Source of the DNA: Cryptomeria japonica
Lineage: Eukaryota > Streptophyta > Pinopsida > Cupressales > Cupressaceae
NCBI RefSeq assembly: GCF_030272615.1
Contig: NC_081415.1
Location: forward strand, 626,327,740-626,391,739
Length of the DNA stretch: 64,000 nucleotides
Direction of reading: 5' to 3'
Positions 23,549 to 34,669 of the stretch are shown here, in pieces (positions within the stretch are counted from its first letter, which is position 1; each line of letters starts with the position of its first letter). The notes under the pieces were generated by a model. The model had not been told where the DNA came from. It did not search any database and was given only the letters and a program-made list of their open reading frames with translations. The position numbers and the translations under genes were made by a program.

Positions 23549-24532
23549 TAAATATCCCCTCACTTTCTTTAGAAAGCTAGTTAGTCAAGTAGTTAGTAAA
23601 TTAGCTAGTAGTAGATTCTCGTACTTTGTAATTTACAAACCTGTTTTACTTCCTTCTAAAAGTAAATTTCAATGAAAATTCAAAGTTGATCTGAGAGTAA
23701 CTGTGTTTCAAATCCCACCAAAGGAAGAGCAGGGCCCGCTCGATCGAAGAGAGGTGATCCTTGTGTGATTTCATTCTTATTTCAGTTCTGCATATTGATT
23801 TCATTACATTCTGTTTATTTTAAATTGTGAACAATTTTTAGGCAAATGGAAAATTGATTACATGAGTTGTAGCTATTTACTTTCATGCAAAAGTACCTAA
23901 ATGGATGGATGCATAATAGAAATCTCAGTGCTATAATTTTATTTTATTTCACTCAGCAATGCATTTTATTTTTCTTTACAGTAGATGTTAAGATGATGGA
24001 TTTGAATCAAAGCAAGAATGGAAACATTATTGAACTAACCCATGGAATTTAGTTTATTTCAATGTTTGTTAAAATAGATTTCATTTCCTGCAAACATAGA
24101 AGATTTTATTTATGAAAACATAGAATAGATTTTATTTCTCGCAAGTGTAAAATAGATTTACTTTTCAGCACATAATTTAAGATTTAAATGCATAGGAAAT
24201 TAAAAGTTGTTTTAGTTTTGGATAGATAATTCCATGGATAAGTCTTGATCATGCCATGTTCAAACTCTTGGTTTCAGATCTAAAATCTTCTTCAGGATAG
24301 TTTAGTTCCTTTAACTTAGATTCATAGAGTGTCTTTAGTCTCAAAACTCAACCATAGAAGAGAGATCTTGATAGCTCTTCACGGAGCATGACCGAACCTA
24401 AGTCGCTATTTTACGGTGCAAAAACCCCCAACCTTAATCATTTTCTTATCGCAAACAACTTTCAGACACACCCTATTTGATATTGAAAAGAAATTAAATG
24501 GTGTAAGTTGTGACATCAACGATCTTGCCCAC
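23549..24532 (+). repeat. Gypsy-1 LTR (right part)
   Basis: This segment aligns along nearly its whole length with 43451-45340, after removing a later insertion in that copy. It begins at TAAATATCCCCTC, within a TATA-like GTATAAATAT that may be the LTR promoter. It contains runs of AAAATAGATTTTATTTC and ends just before the primer site. The first part of the LTR (from somewhere near 23200) is not covered by the second copy. Confidence 0.75.
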
Positions 24533-24538
24533 CATTTT

Positions 24539-24556
24539 TGGTGGTGTTGTCAGGGA
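24539..24556 (+). other. Gypsy-1 primer-binding site (tRNA-Asp-like)
   Basis: TGGTGGTGTTGTCAGGGA is a decayed form of TGGCGCCGTTGCCGGGGA, the tRNA-Asp complement used by Tat/Athila elements. The differences are mostly C-to-T and G-to-A. Confidence 0.65.
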
Positions 24557-24618
24557 ATAAAACGATCTGGCTACCAAGTTAAAGCCTTAGTGATGATAAG
24601 GAAAGATTTAATCAGTTG

Positions 24619-26530
24619 ATGAGACAAGCTAGAGATCCTTTTGGAAGATTTCTTCCAAGACATTACAATCTTGATCAATTCCAAGACAACCAACAAGACA
24701 CTTTTGAAGAATAAGAAGAACAAATTGAACAACAACAAAAAGAGATGGGTGATCGAGCAGATGTGGATAACCCACCACCTCATAAGACATTTTCATATCC
24801 CATCAACCTGAATATAGGAGATCATGAGCCTCCTATGAAAAATATTGCACCCTTGATCTTACCAACTTTTAGAGGAAAAGCTTTTGAAGGTCTTGACCAA
24901 TTCCTTTTTGAGTTTAAAGTCCTTTGTCATACTTATGACTATACCACGGATAACCAGAAGTTGAAGTTATTTCCTTCTACTTTAAAAGAGTCAGCATTAC
25001 GATGGTTTATGGGTTTACGAGCTAGTTCTATATCAACATGACAAGAAATGGAAACTATATTCTTGGATAAATACCAAGATTATTGTCAAGTGAGGGATAG
25101 GAAAGAAGAGTTGTTTCGAATGAAGCAAATGGAACATGAGAGTTTGGAATATTATGCTGATAGGTTTATGTTTGGGTATAAAAGGTGTGCCGAGGGACTC
25201 AATCAGGACATAAGCCGAACAACTTTCTTGAGAGGAATTGATGATGAATCAAGAGAAGCTTTAAAATTAACGGGGAAAGGAGATATCAATAAAATTCCTT
25301 TGGAAGAAATTATTGATATCTGCAAAAACTACTCTAGGACTAGGGTTGGGACTATGGATTTTAGGAGAAATAAGGCTTCACCACCTGATGTGTCTAAAGT
25401 AATGGAGGAAATAGCAAATTTAAAAATTCATATACTCCTTCGTCTTAATACTTAAGTAGACAAGAAAACCATTGAACCCTTAGCTATATATTGTTAAAAA
25501 TGTAGGGCAAAACATCTTTCGAGAGAATGTCCATTAAATTAGATTGATCTTTGTGAGATATGTGAAAAAAATCATGCGAGAGGTTCTTGTAATCTTTTAC
25601 AAGAAATCAGGAATCATTTGAAGAAACCACCAATGATAGAAGAAGAGCTTAACTATGCTAGACAAAGATCACATAATTTAGGATTCAATTCAAGACAATG
25701 TGGTCCTAAAAGTAATTGGAATTCAAATCAATGGCAGAATCCTAATTAATGGAGTCCTTTTCAAATGCAAATGCCTCATAAATCTTGAGGACCTCCTGAG
25801 TGGATTAATCCTCAATGGAACCAACCACAGTGGCAACCTAATCCACCTTTGTGGCTGCAAAATCAATTCCAATTCCAACTGTGGCAAAACCAAGCTCCAA
25901 AATGGCCTTGGGGACAACCTCCACCTCTTATTACTAGACCTTATACTACTAATGAGTAGGTAAACCAACCTCAGATACCAACTCAACCTATGCCAAATTC
26001 TAAGAATAGTCGTCCTCGAAAGACATTTGGGGCTAATACCAATTCTCCTGGTTTGAATGTTATAGAAGTCAATGATATTCAATTAAGAAACCATAATGTT
26101 CCTACAAAATTAGATGCTTTGGGAGATAAGGAGGAGAAGAATGAAGAAGCTCAAGAAAAAGAACAGAAACCTAATAAAATTAAGGAAGTTACTGATAAGG
26201 CCCCTTATCTAGAACATTTGAAAAATGACCAAGTAGCTCATGATTCCTCTCAACCAGATCACATTGACATAGCAGATTTTACACTCCTCTGTGAGCTAAA
26301 GAAAATCAATATAGAGATTCCTTTGTTGCAAGCTATTAAGTACATACCATAACTTAATCAACTCATTAAGTCATTCTGCATCAAAACTCCTGGAAGAAAG
26401 AGGAAATTTCCCTCCACAATTCAAGTAGAAACTAAACTCGCTGATATATTATCAAGGAGATTGCTTCCTCGAAAGTATAGTGACCCTGGGAGTCTTGTAA
26501 TTACATTTAGCATAGGGAGTTGAGATACCT
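24619..26530 (+). pseudogene. Gypsy-1 gag and linker
   Basis: The frame starts MRQARDPFGRFLPRHYN and carries a retrotransposon-gag core (PTFRGKAFEGLDQFLFEF, ESALRWFMGL, MKQMEHESLEYYADRF). Two zinc-knuckle-like clusters follow (KCRAKHLSRECP; CEICEKNHARGSC). Next comes a repetitive WxxPQWNQPQWQPNPP-type linker, then a Lys/Glu-rich stretch. Internal stops at 24712 (TAA), 25038 (TGA), 25453 (TAA) and more are in the same frame, so decay is by substitution rather than large indels. Confidence 0.75.
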
Positions 26531-27190
26531 AATGTATTGATTGCTCTAGGAGCGACCATAAATTTTACTACTGTAGATATTGCAAAGATGTTGGCAATGC
26601 AAGAAATTCAACCAACAACAATTGTGCTTCAATTGGCGGATCAATCTACTACCAAACCTAAAGGTGTGTTGACAGATGTTACGGTCACCATTGATACATG
26701 GGATTATCCAATAGATTTCTTGTTACTCAGAGCTAGGAAGAAGACATCAAGATATCCAATTATACTAGGAAGACCTTGGTTAGCAACTGCAACATCATTG
26801 ATAGATTGTTGATCTGGCAGTATGACTATTTCTAATGGTCAGAAACATAAAGAGTTGACACTTTACCCTCCAGTTAAGCCAACATTTCATTTTGATACTC
26901 AACATTGGGTTGATGATGAGATAGATTCAGAAGGGGATGGAGTGGTTGAATTAGCCATGGTCAATTTATCTGAACATGTTGAAGAATATGAGGAGTATGT
27001 TGAAAAAGGAGAAAAAGTTGATAATAGTAAATAACTCCATGAGGAAATTAAAGAATGTTCTTTTCAAGAAGAAATTCAAAAGAAGAGTCATAAAAAATTT
27101 TCCCTTCATGATAAGTCACATCCTTGTCCTCTTAAAACAAACATTGGACATCCAATTGAAAGGAAAAGTGATACAAAAGAAATTATAATC
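26531..27190 (+). pseudogene. Gypsy-1 aspartic protease region
   Basis: The frame VLIALGATINFTTVDIAK through RYPIILGRPWLATA fits the retropepsin fold of this clade, but the usual D of DLGASIN reads A, so the catalytic Asp is lost. An acidic, Glu/Val-rich spacer follows (EHVEEYEEYVEKGEK). Confidence 0.7.
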
Positions 27191-27224
27191 TCATTAGACA
27201 AACCTATCTTCATTAATTCATCCT

Positions 27225-28432
27225 TGCTTTCAACTCAAGAAGAGAAGTTAAAACTTACTCTGGAAAAACACATAGAAGCATTCGCTTGGGAGTATAAGGA
27301 TATGAGAGGAATACATCCTTCAATATGTACACGTCACATTTACACTGAAGATGTCAAGCCTATAAGATAGGGGCAAAGAAGAATCAACCCATCTTTGAGA
27401 GATTTTGTTAAAACAATAATAGAAAAATGGTTGCAAGTAGGATTTATTTATCCAATTTCTGATAGTCAATGGGTTTCACCATTGGTCATTAAAGTAAAAA
27501 GTGGCGTGTTTGTGTCGATTATAGGGAGTTGAGTAAAGCCACTAAAAATGATTATTTTCCTTTACCATTCATTGATCAAGTTCTTGATAACCTAGCTGGC
27601 AACAATTTATTTTCTTTCTTGCATGGTTTTAACGGTTATAATCAGATACAAGTGGCTCCTGAAGACCAAGACAAGACAACATTCACATGTCCTTGGGGAA
27701 CTTATGCATATAGAGTCCTCTCATTTGGGCTTTGTAATGCACCAGCCACTTTTCAAAGGGTCGTTCTAGCCATTTTTGTTGACTTAACCACTTCGTGTGT
27801 AAGGTGTATATGGTTCATGGGAAAACATATGATGAGTCACTGGAAAGTTTGAATAAAGCGTTGAAAAGATGTAAAGGTCACATGCTATCACTAAATCATG
27901 AAAAATTTTCTCTTATGATGACATAAGGGATTGTTTTGGTACATCATATTTCCAAGGAGGGCATCAAAGTTGATCCAAAGAAAGTACAAGTTATTCAACA
28001 AATTGAAATACCAAAGACTCAAACTAATGTCAGAAGTTTTCTTGGACATGCAAGGCATTATAGAAGATTTATTGAGGGGTTTAGTAAAATTGTTGAGCCA
28101 TTATTCATATTGCTAAGGATGTAGAATTTTCTTAGACATTTGATTGTCAAACATCTTTTGAAGATATTAAACATGCCCTGACCAACTCTCTTATTATTAA
28201 AGGACCTATTTGGGGAGAGTCATTTCACATTCATGCAGATTATTCAAACTTGGCCATTGGTGTAGTCCTAGGACAAAAAGATGAGAATGGAACAATGCAT
28301 GCTATCTATTGTATAAGCAAAAAATTGAGTCCAACAGAAAGGAATTATACAACAACTGAGAAAGAATTTTTCACTGTTGTGTATGCATGTAACAAATTCA
28401 ATCATTACATTGTTGGAATCCAAGAACATTGA
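27225..28432 (+). pseudogene. Gypsy-1 reverse transcriptase and RNase H (partial)
   Basis: Recognisable RT blocks are EAFAWEYKDMRGIHPSIC, VDYRELSKATKNDYFPLPF, GFNGYNQIQVAPEDQDKTTF and LSFGLCNAPATFQR. The YxDD region around 27790-27830 is scrambled by a deletion. Then follow SFLGHARHYRRFIEGFSKI and RNase H pieces (HADYSNLAIGVVLGQ, KKLSPTERNYTTTEKE). It ends in YIVGIQEH at the junction with the next element. There are several stops and frameshifts. Confidence 0.8.
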
Positions 28433-29355
28433 GAGGCAGGGGGGGGGGGGTGGGGGGCAGGGGGGGTGAATCAGTGTTCTACCGAAATGGTCAATTTTAC
28501 CCTTATTAAAACATGCATACACCAACCGGTATACCGATACATATAGATTTGAAAGAAGTAAAGCAACCAATAAGCCAATCACATAAATGAATACCATAAC
28601 ACACATAATTATACGTGGAAAACCTCAAAGAGGAAAAACCACAGTGGGATTTGTGACCCGCAATATCAATTCGCTGGCCATATGAAGAGATTACAAAATA
28701 TAGGGGCCTGCACTTGCAGGAAGGCTTACAGCCTAGAGCACACTGCTCAATCATAAAAGGAGCCTCATTGACTACATACAAATCCAGACTACAATCCTGA
28801 GAAATGATTGAACTACAAAGATAGCATTTGTTGCCTGAATACAGTTCCGGTTAAGCTCCGTCTGTTCTGATCTGAAACCCTTAACCCTATACCGGAATAA
28901 CCCTTTACAAAAATATCCTCACATACATAATCTCTCTCATATATTTCGCATCTCCTTCATTATTTCCTTCCTTATGCATGTTCCTATGATATTTCAAAAT
29001 GATCTAATCAACTGACCTATATTCCCTTTACAATTTATCATGCCTTAAGTCAACTTACAAAGATAATTACAATATGAATATACATGTCAGCTAGATAACA
29101 TAAATACATGAATATCAAAAATAATTGCCGATGCCGGATCCAAAAGATGTCGGCCTCCAATACCGACAACCTGATTCTAAACCATGTCGGCCTGCATTGT
29201 CGATAACCAAAGAATTCCTTCCATCCTGTCGGTGAAGTGTCTGTGAAGTGCCTACCGGTACACAACTGAACCAAAATATGAAGCCGAAACAAGTTGCCAT
29301 GTTGCCATCAATGACTACCTATTGAAACCAACCAATTGAGTGTCAACTGCCAACA
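28433..29355 (-). repeat. LTR-B, 3' LTR of the minus-strand element
   Basis: Read on the minus strand it starts TGTTGGCAGTTGACAC directly after the polypurine tract CAAAGGGGGAGAT. It carries a GTGGTTTTTCC/GGTTTTCCACGT module at 28616-28652 and ends in an extreme C-tract (G-rich 28437-28467 on the plus strand) at the junction with gypsy-1. The terminal 40-50 bp found after the C-tract in related LTRs seem to be missing, so the insertion end is probably truncated. Confidence 0.65.
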
Positions 29356-29356
29356 A

Positions 29357-29551
29357 TCTCCCCCTTTGGCATTCATGGCAACACTCATGTGAAAAGTGAT
29401 CATGGTTTCCATATGTCGGTTTCATCCTGAACCTGCTCCCCCTGAGCTGAATATCCAAAATACTCCATACCTCCATAGTTTTTCACCTATAGTCCCCCTA
29501 ACGTATACAACTCCCTTTTTTCTTTTTCACATCTATATCACTCCCCCTTTG
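29357..29551 (-). promoter_or_regulatory. Cluster of four polypurine tracts
   Basis: On the minus strand AAAGGGGGAG-type tracts occur at about 29550-29541, 29499-29491, 29445-29434 and 29370-29357. The last abuts the LTR and is the presumed plus-strand primer. The same multiple arrangement is found at the 3' ends of copia-1 and copia-2, which ties this element to that SIRE-like group. Confidence 0.65.
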
Positions 29552-29627
29552 ACATCAATGCCATAAAAAATACCAAAAACTAGGACAAAGAATGAAAGAC
29601 TGTACAATGAATATGTCCCAAAATACC

Positions 29628-32600
29628 TTACCGGAGCTGAATGTATTTGAAAATATTTGGATAGGCCTTCTCCAATAGCTCAAGATAGGTATCCCAACCA
29701 AATTTGAAAGTACCAAAAATACATACAAGTCCATTTAACATATGGGCAAATGACTCTTTCTCATTAAGCTATGCCGGTGTGGGCTTACCAACCAGATCTA
29801 TACACTCCTTATGTACACTAAGTGAATCCAATGGGGACTCGCCAATCCTCTAAGACTTCTGGCTCTCCTTATGATTTTATCTTTTTCCTTCTCAAGAGCA
29901 AAAACTTGGGCTTCCAAAACTAAAATTTGACCGTATATAGATGTAGTTAATGAATTCAATCCATCAAAAGAATTGGCTATACCTGCAATCTCCTCCTAAA
30001 TATCCTTGATCTTTTTATCTGTCTCAGTTGTGAGCAAACCTGTATTACAACATACTCTATAGATATTAGTACACCGCCTCAATGCATTATCTATCAATTT
30101 TAATTTATCATTAATCTTCTTCCTTTCAGACTCAATCACTTGATCAAATGTAGCTCTTTTTGCCTGTGTGAACCTCTCTAGTGCTTGTCGGTTTGATATT
30201 TGCTGCAAGGATTGGAAATCCTTTGAAATGTGCTTTGTGATTATCTTAAGCTTGTCAGATGGGCACGCTTCTTTGTCAAACATGCACTCTGGGACTAGTC
30301 TATGTGAAACAATGATAAACTAATCAATAACCCCTTTATCCATAGAACCCTCCTTCAACATTTTTTGTGCAACCATCATCATGAGTTCTACTGAACTCAT
30401 CTCAGTTATGCTTTTCTTTTCAACTTGTAAGGTGTCAATTGACAACAATGATGGACTCACTATCGATTCCCTATCAGATTCCTCTTTCTTCTCCTCTAAT
30501 GTTTTAACCTTTATATATTCCTTACTTGCACCGGTGGCTTCACCACTTGGTGCAGTCTCAATAACTATTGGTTCCTCCCTAGGAACTATAACCTCATCCT
30601 ATACATCTGTATCTGTAGGACTGTTTTCCTCAACATTAGTAACCTATTCATTATCAACCTTTACACTCTCTGTATTTCTCAGCATCTCAACATTTTTTTG
30701 TACATTTGTATCTACCCGGGGCTCAATTTCCACTATCTTAATATTTTTCAAAATTGAGGGTGAAGTACCCATAACACCTTTACCCTTCCCTTCAATCTGC
30801 AGTATCTGTCTTAGATTGTGATGAAGTATAAAAACCATGGTTCTCTTCAAAGAACTTAACCCATGCCTTGTGGGTCTCTTGATTATCTCATTGACCCTTC
30901 CTAACATAAGATTGATTATTCTATGCTTGTTGTTAAAGATTTTCCTATCTGCAACTTCAAGTGTCTTATCCATCTCCTTTGGAGCAATAGAAACACAAAC
31001 ATATAACAACTCTTGAATCTTTATATGCTTGTCCTCTTGCATTGTTGATAGTCTTCTAGCATCTAACATATCATACAACTGTGCTAGTATTTGGTCTTCA
31101 ATTTCTAACAAGGCTTTCTTATAAATATCCAAATATAACAAAACTACTTCCTCTACTTCTCTTTGTTCATCATTATCTAAATGTTCATAATAAAATTGTA
31201 CATTCTTTAACATACCATCTTTAGTAATTTCATCAACTAACTCTACACAAGTCTTTGGTGGAATAATAGTTACATTACTAGATTCAATTGCAAGATCAAT
31301 GTCATCCTTCTTCTTTCTTCTTCCAGTATTGGATGGAGCTGAAGGTGTTTCTTTTGGTGCTTTCCTCTATGTTGGTACCCTGATAGTAACTTTCCTAACC
31401 GGTTGCTTCTTAGCCTCTACCTTGTTCTCTTCAGTTTTCTTCCTTAGTACCTTTTTGAATGCCAAGGGTGTGTCATCCTCAGATGTAGATTTTGCTGCAA
31501 TAGGCTCAATGAATATTTATGGTTCTTTCCTCTTCCTGCCTTTCTCCGGGACAACATCAATCAATGCTTTGATGTCCTGTGAAATCTTTTCCACAAATTT
31601 TCTTGCCTTTTCTTCCTACTTCTCTCTCTTCTTTTAGTTGAACTCAGTTTCAACCTCTTGCTTCTTCTATTTAGCAATGCCAAAGGTTTATACAGTTTCA
31701 TCTATCGATGCATCAATTAGCATTTGTGCATAAGAATCAAGAATATGTGCATCAACTTCATAACCCATTTCCTCAATCCAAATCTTTCGGGGCCTAACAA
31801 CTTCCATCAAAGTTTCATCTTTCTTGACCATCATGAAGATTATGTCGGTTGAGTACTTCTCTATAATGTTCTTAGGAACTGTTATCCTAGAATTCATATC
31901 CTTTTGAAATGCTTTAAATTAACCCCATACTTTGTCATCTCTTAGACTACCCAATGTAGCGATTGATTGTTTTAGTTGCCTCCCTACCGGGATATCGAAT
32001 GCCCATTTTCTCTTCCCAAAACCGGGAGTCTCATTGATGAAAAATAACATTAAACAAACAATTAGGTTGCCATACCAGGAAGTTCCTTTCTTTTCTCCTT
32101 TAATCTTTCCTGGTTTAATCAACAGTTCATCCAACATCTAACCACATAGATCCAACTTCTCATTCTCCCTCATCATTTTATGAGCTGCATAAATGCAAGA
32201 GCTAGAAACAAAATTTGGTCAGTTTGATTGTGTTACCTTGTAACCAATGATCATACTTCTGAATCTGATGTATGTGTCAGTGATAGTACTGATCCTCATT
32301 GACCGCTTGTCTGATGTTGCACCGGTAATCTTGTTGACCTGATCATTTGAAACTTTCTTCTCTTGATGTTGTCCAACCTATGGTAAACCAGTGATTGCCC
32401 TGATGGCCTTCTTCGTAATCTTATATGGTCTATCCAACCAGATAAACTCTCCATGCACTATGCTCAAAACATACCTAACAATTTCATCTTCAAATTTGGG
32501 AATATCCAGAATGTCGATAAACCCTAAATCAACAATATGCTGGTATTCAAGTTTAATCTTTCCAAAATCTCCCAATAAATCATTCATGTATATGCTCTTG

Positions 32601-32845
32601 ATATCAGTCGTTCCCAAATCCTCGATATGACAGTGAATGTAAGCTCTTACATCTTTGACATACACGACTCCTTCCGGGCCACGAGAAAAAGCTCCAACTG
32701 AATCATCCAAGGTAGCAACATGCGGATATTGCTTGAAATTCGGCCTGGGACGGTCCTTGACCTCAACAACAGTCAAATATGCAACAAAGATAGGTATAGA
32801 TGATGATCTTGCTTCCATGATTGAAGATAAATACCTGTGAATCAT
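29628..32845 (-). pseudogene. Long non-pol reading frame of the minus-strand element, unknown protein
   Basis: From MEARSSSIPIFVAYLTVVEV (just inside the first ATG) one frame runs about 1,000 codons. It is interrupted only by roughly ten stop codons: the large open pieces ending at 32378, 31919, 31688, 30644 and 29996 are all in register. One frameshift near 29855 leads to the end IFKYIQLR. The N-terminal third is globular (PEGVVYVKDVRAYIHCHIED, GEFIWLDRPYKITKKAIRAI followed by TGLP). The ITxxAIRxITGLP block faintly recalls the plant mobile domain. The remainder is Lys/Glu-rich and coiled-coil-like (EEKARKFVEKISQDIKALID, ESERKKINDKLKLIDNAL). No DDE, RT or RNase H motif is present. It sits between gag and the polypurine cluster, where pol should be. 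Confidence 0.6.
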
Positions 32846-33250
32846 TGCTAGTAAAAAATCCTAAAGACATCTTCCAATCGTTGGTGAAATCGCTCAAGAT
32901 GATATCGATCGCTCTAATTTGCCTTAGACTTCCTTTGAATTGCTCTTAATCGCTTCTGAATGCAAAGTGATAAAAAATGAAGTGAATTCGACCTTTTATT
33001 CTCCAAGAAAAACCCTAATCTGCCATTGATATAAATGACTTGCAGTGGAAGATACCGGATTTCGATCAAACATCTTCATGTCGGATAAGCATCTCCAATA
33101 TCTTGAACATCTTCTGGAACCTCTTTTTAGGACATATGTAGTATCTTCATGAATTTTGCCTACCCCTAAGTCATTTGCCTTAGTTTTTGAATGAGCTTCA
33201 TGCCGATGCAGGAGCAACCTTCTATGTCAGTGGAGTAACCAGTGCATCTA
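32846..33250 (-). other. Spacer between gag and the long frame
   Basis: No sustained frame. On the minus strand it holds TTAGGGTTTTTC and a TATA-like GAGAATAAAAGG (about 33005-32990), then about 150 bases before the ATG. That would suit a separate internal promoter or leader for the long frame. This is inference only. Confidence 0.35.
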
Positions 33251-33259
33251 CTGATTGTT

Positions 33260-34599
33260 CTTTTGACTTCCTGACCCATCTCTGCGTATGATCTTGTCGG
33301 ATTTCATTAACCTTTTCTTTCCCTTTCTCATTTGATCATCCATTACCAACCGATGGATTTCTGCTTCTACAGAACTTAACAATATGTCTAACCTCATTAC
33401 ATGCATAACATGTAACATTGTTCTTTTGAATTGCTTTACTAAAACCGATGTAATTGCTCGACATGCACTGATTAGCCATATGTCCAAATTTTCCACATGC
33501 ATAACATTTTACATTCATTCTACAATCATTTGTCTTATGACCATTCTTATTGCATTTAGAACATTGACCGGGAGCAGAATTAGGGTTCTGATTTGCTCTA
33601 ATGCCTTCTGATCTGATGTCTCTTCTTTAATGGTAACAAAGACAATGTCCTCATTTGTATCTTCCTTAGATTCCTCATCTATAATTCCTCCATCTACTGC
33701 AATGAGACAATCTCTTTTACCTTTTCCTTTGTACTTCTTATACTTCTCACATTTTTGTTCCTTATCTCCATTTGGACAGTTAGCATCAATATGTCCAATC
33801 CGGTTACATGCAAAATACTTCAAAGGTAATTTACCTTTGTACTTATCGGTACCTCTGGGTAACCACTTGGCCAACAATGCTTCAAGCTCAATCAAACTGT
33901 CTTTATCATCAACCTCTCTGCTGGATCTAAACTGATGACTGTAACTAGCTTATCTACTTTTCCTTACCGGTGGATTTGAAACTGAAGCTCTAAATGCAGA
34001 CTCTAATCTCTGAACACTTCCATCAAAACCATTTAATTCAAATGCAGTTAATTTACCAATGATGGAGTCAAGAGTTACCTTTGATTTATCAATAGACTTG
34101 AGTTCTCCAACTTGGATAGCATAGACCGGTAGAAGGGTTCTCAACACCTTGCTAACCACGGTGGTATCCTTCACTATACCACCAACACTTTTGATCTCAC
34201 CGACTATCTCCTTGATCCACTAACCATACTATTGAATGTTCTCTCCTTCAGCCATCCGCATATCAAATTTACCTCTCAGACTCTCTTCTTTGGCAATCTT
34301 AACATGCTCATCATCGCTATAGATATCCTCGAGTTTCTTGCATACTTCAAATGAAGTCTCCAATCCATGGACATCAACATACTCTGAATCAGACAAGAAA
34401 TTGATAATGGCCTCCAATGCTTGATTGTTCTCTTGTTGCTCCTTCTTTTGATCATCTGACAAAATCCCACTAGGCAAGTTATATTTAGTAACAACATGTT
34501 CCCAATATTGACTTCCTAAGATTTTGATGTAGATCTTCATCCTATCACTCCAAATTCTGTAGTTTCCCTATTAAACTTTAGACCTTCTTTCTTCATCAT
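33260..34599 (-). pseudogene. Copia-type gag of the minus-strand element, extra zinc knuckles
   Basis: It is closely related to the gag of copia-2 (shared KEESLRGKF, TTVVSKVLRTLLPVYAI, LTAFELNGFDGSVQ, SAFRASV). The start is a double ATG at 34599, followed by a one-base deletion before WSDRMKIY. After the usual knuckle (YFACNRIGHIDANC, first Cys changed to Tyr) and an acidic linker, a frameshift leads to three further CX2CX4HX4C clusters: CSKCNKNGHKTNDC, CYACGKFGHMANQC and CYACNEVRHIVKFC. A protease DSGCSH motif, which follows in copia-2, is absent. Confidence 0.75.
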
Positions 34600-34655
34600 G
34601 TTCTCCTAGATCTTTTCCTCAATCGATTAGGCTTTAACACAAGAGGACCTAGATA

Positions 34656-34668
34656 GCTCTGATACCAA
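34656..34668 (-). other. Primer-binding site (initiator Met tRNA)
   Basis: The minus strand reads TTGGTATCAGAGC immediately after the LTR end TTATCA, the standard plant copia primer site. Confidence 0.85.
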
Positions 34669-34669
34669 T

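Larger units (their letters stand above)
23200..28432 (+). mobile_element. Gypsy-1: Tat/Athila-like Ty3/gypsy element, 3'-truncated
   Basis: Order of parts: LTR (ending about 24532), a degenerate tRNA-Asp-type primer site, gag, a Trp/Gln/Asn-rich linker, protease, RT and RNase H. The element stops abruptly inside RNase H at about 28432 where minus-strand LTR DNA begins. The left border is not defined because no matching 3' LTR is present. Many in-frame stops show an old insertion. The class assignment rests on the primer site and the gag/protease style (LGRPWLAT), and is inference. Confidence 0.75.

Noticed and set aside
30381-30821. Plus-strand frame of 146 codons
   Set aside because: Antisense shadow of the long minus-strand frame; Ser/Thr/Phe-rich as expected from the reverse of a Lys/Glu-rich coding sequence.
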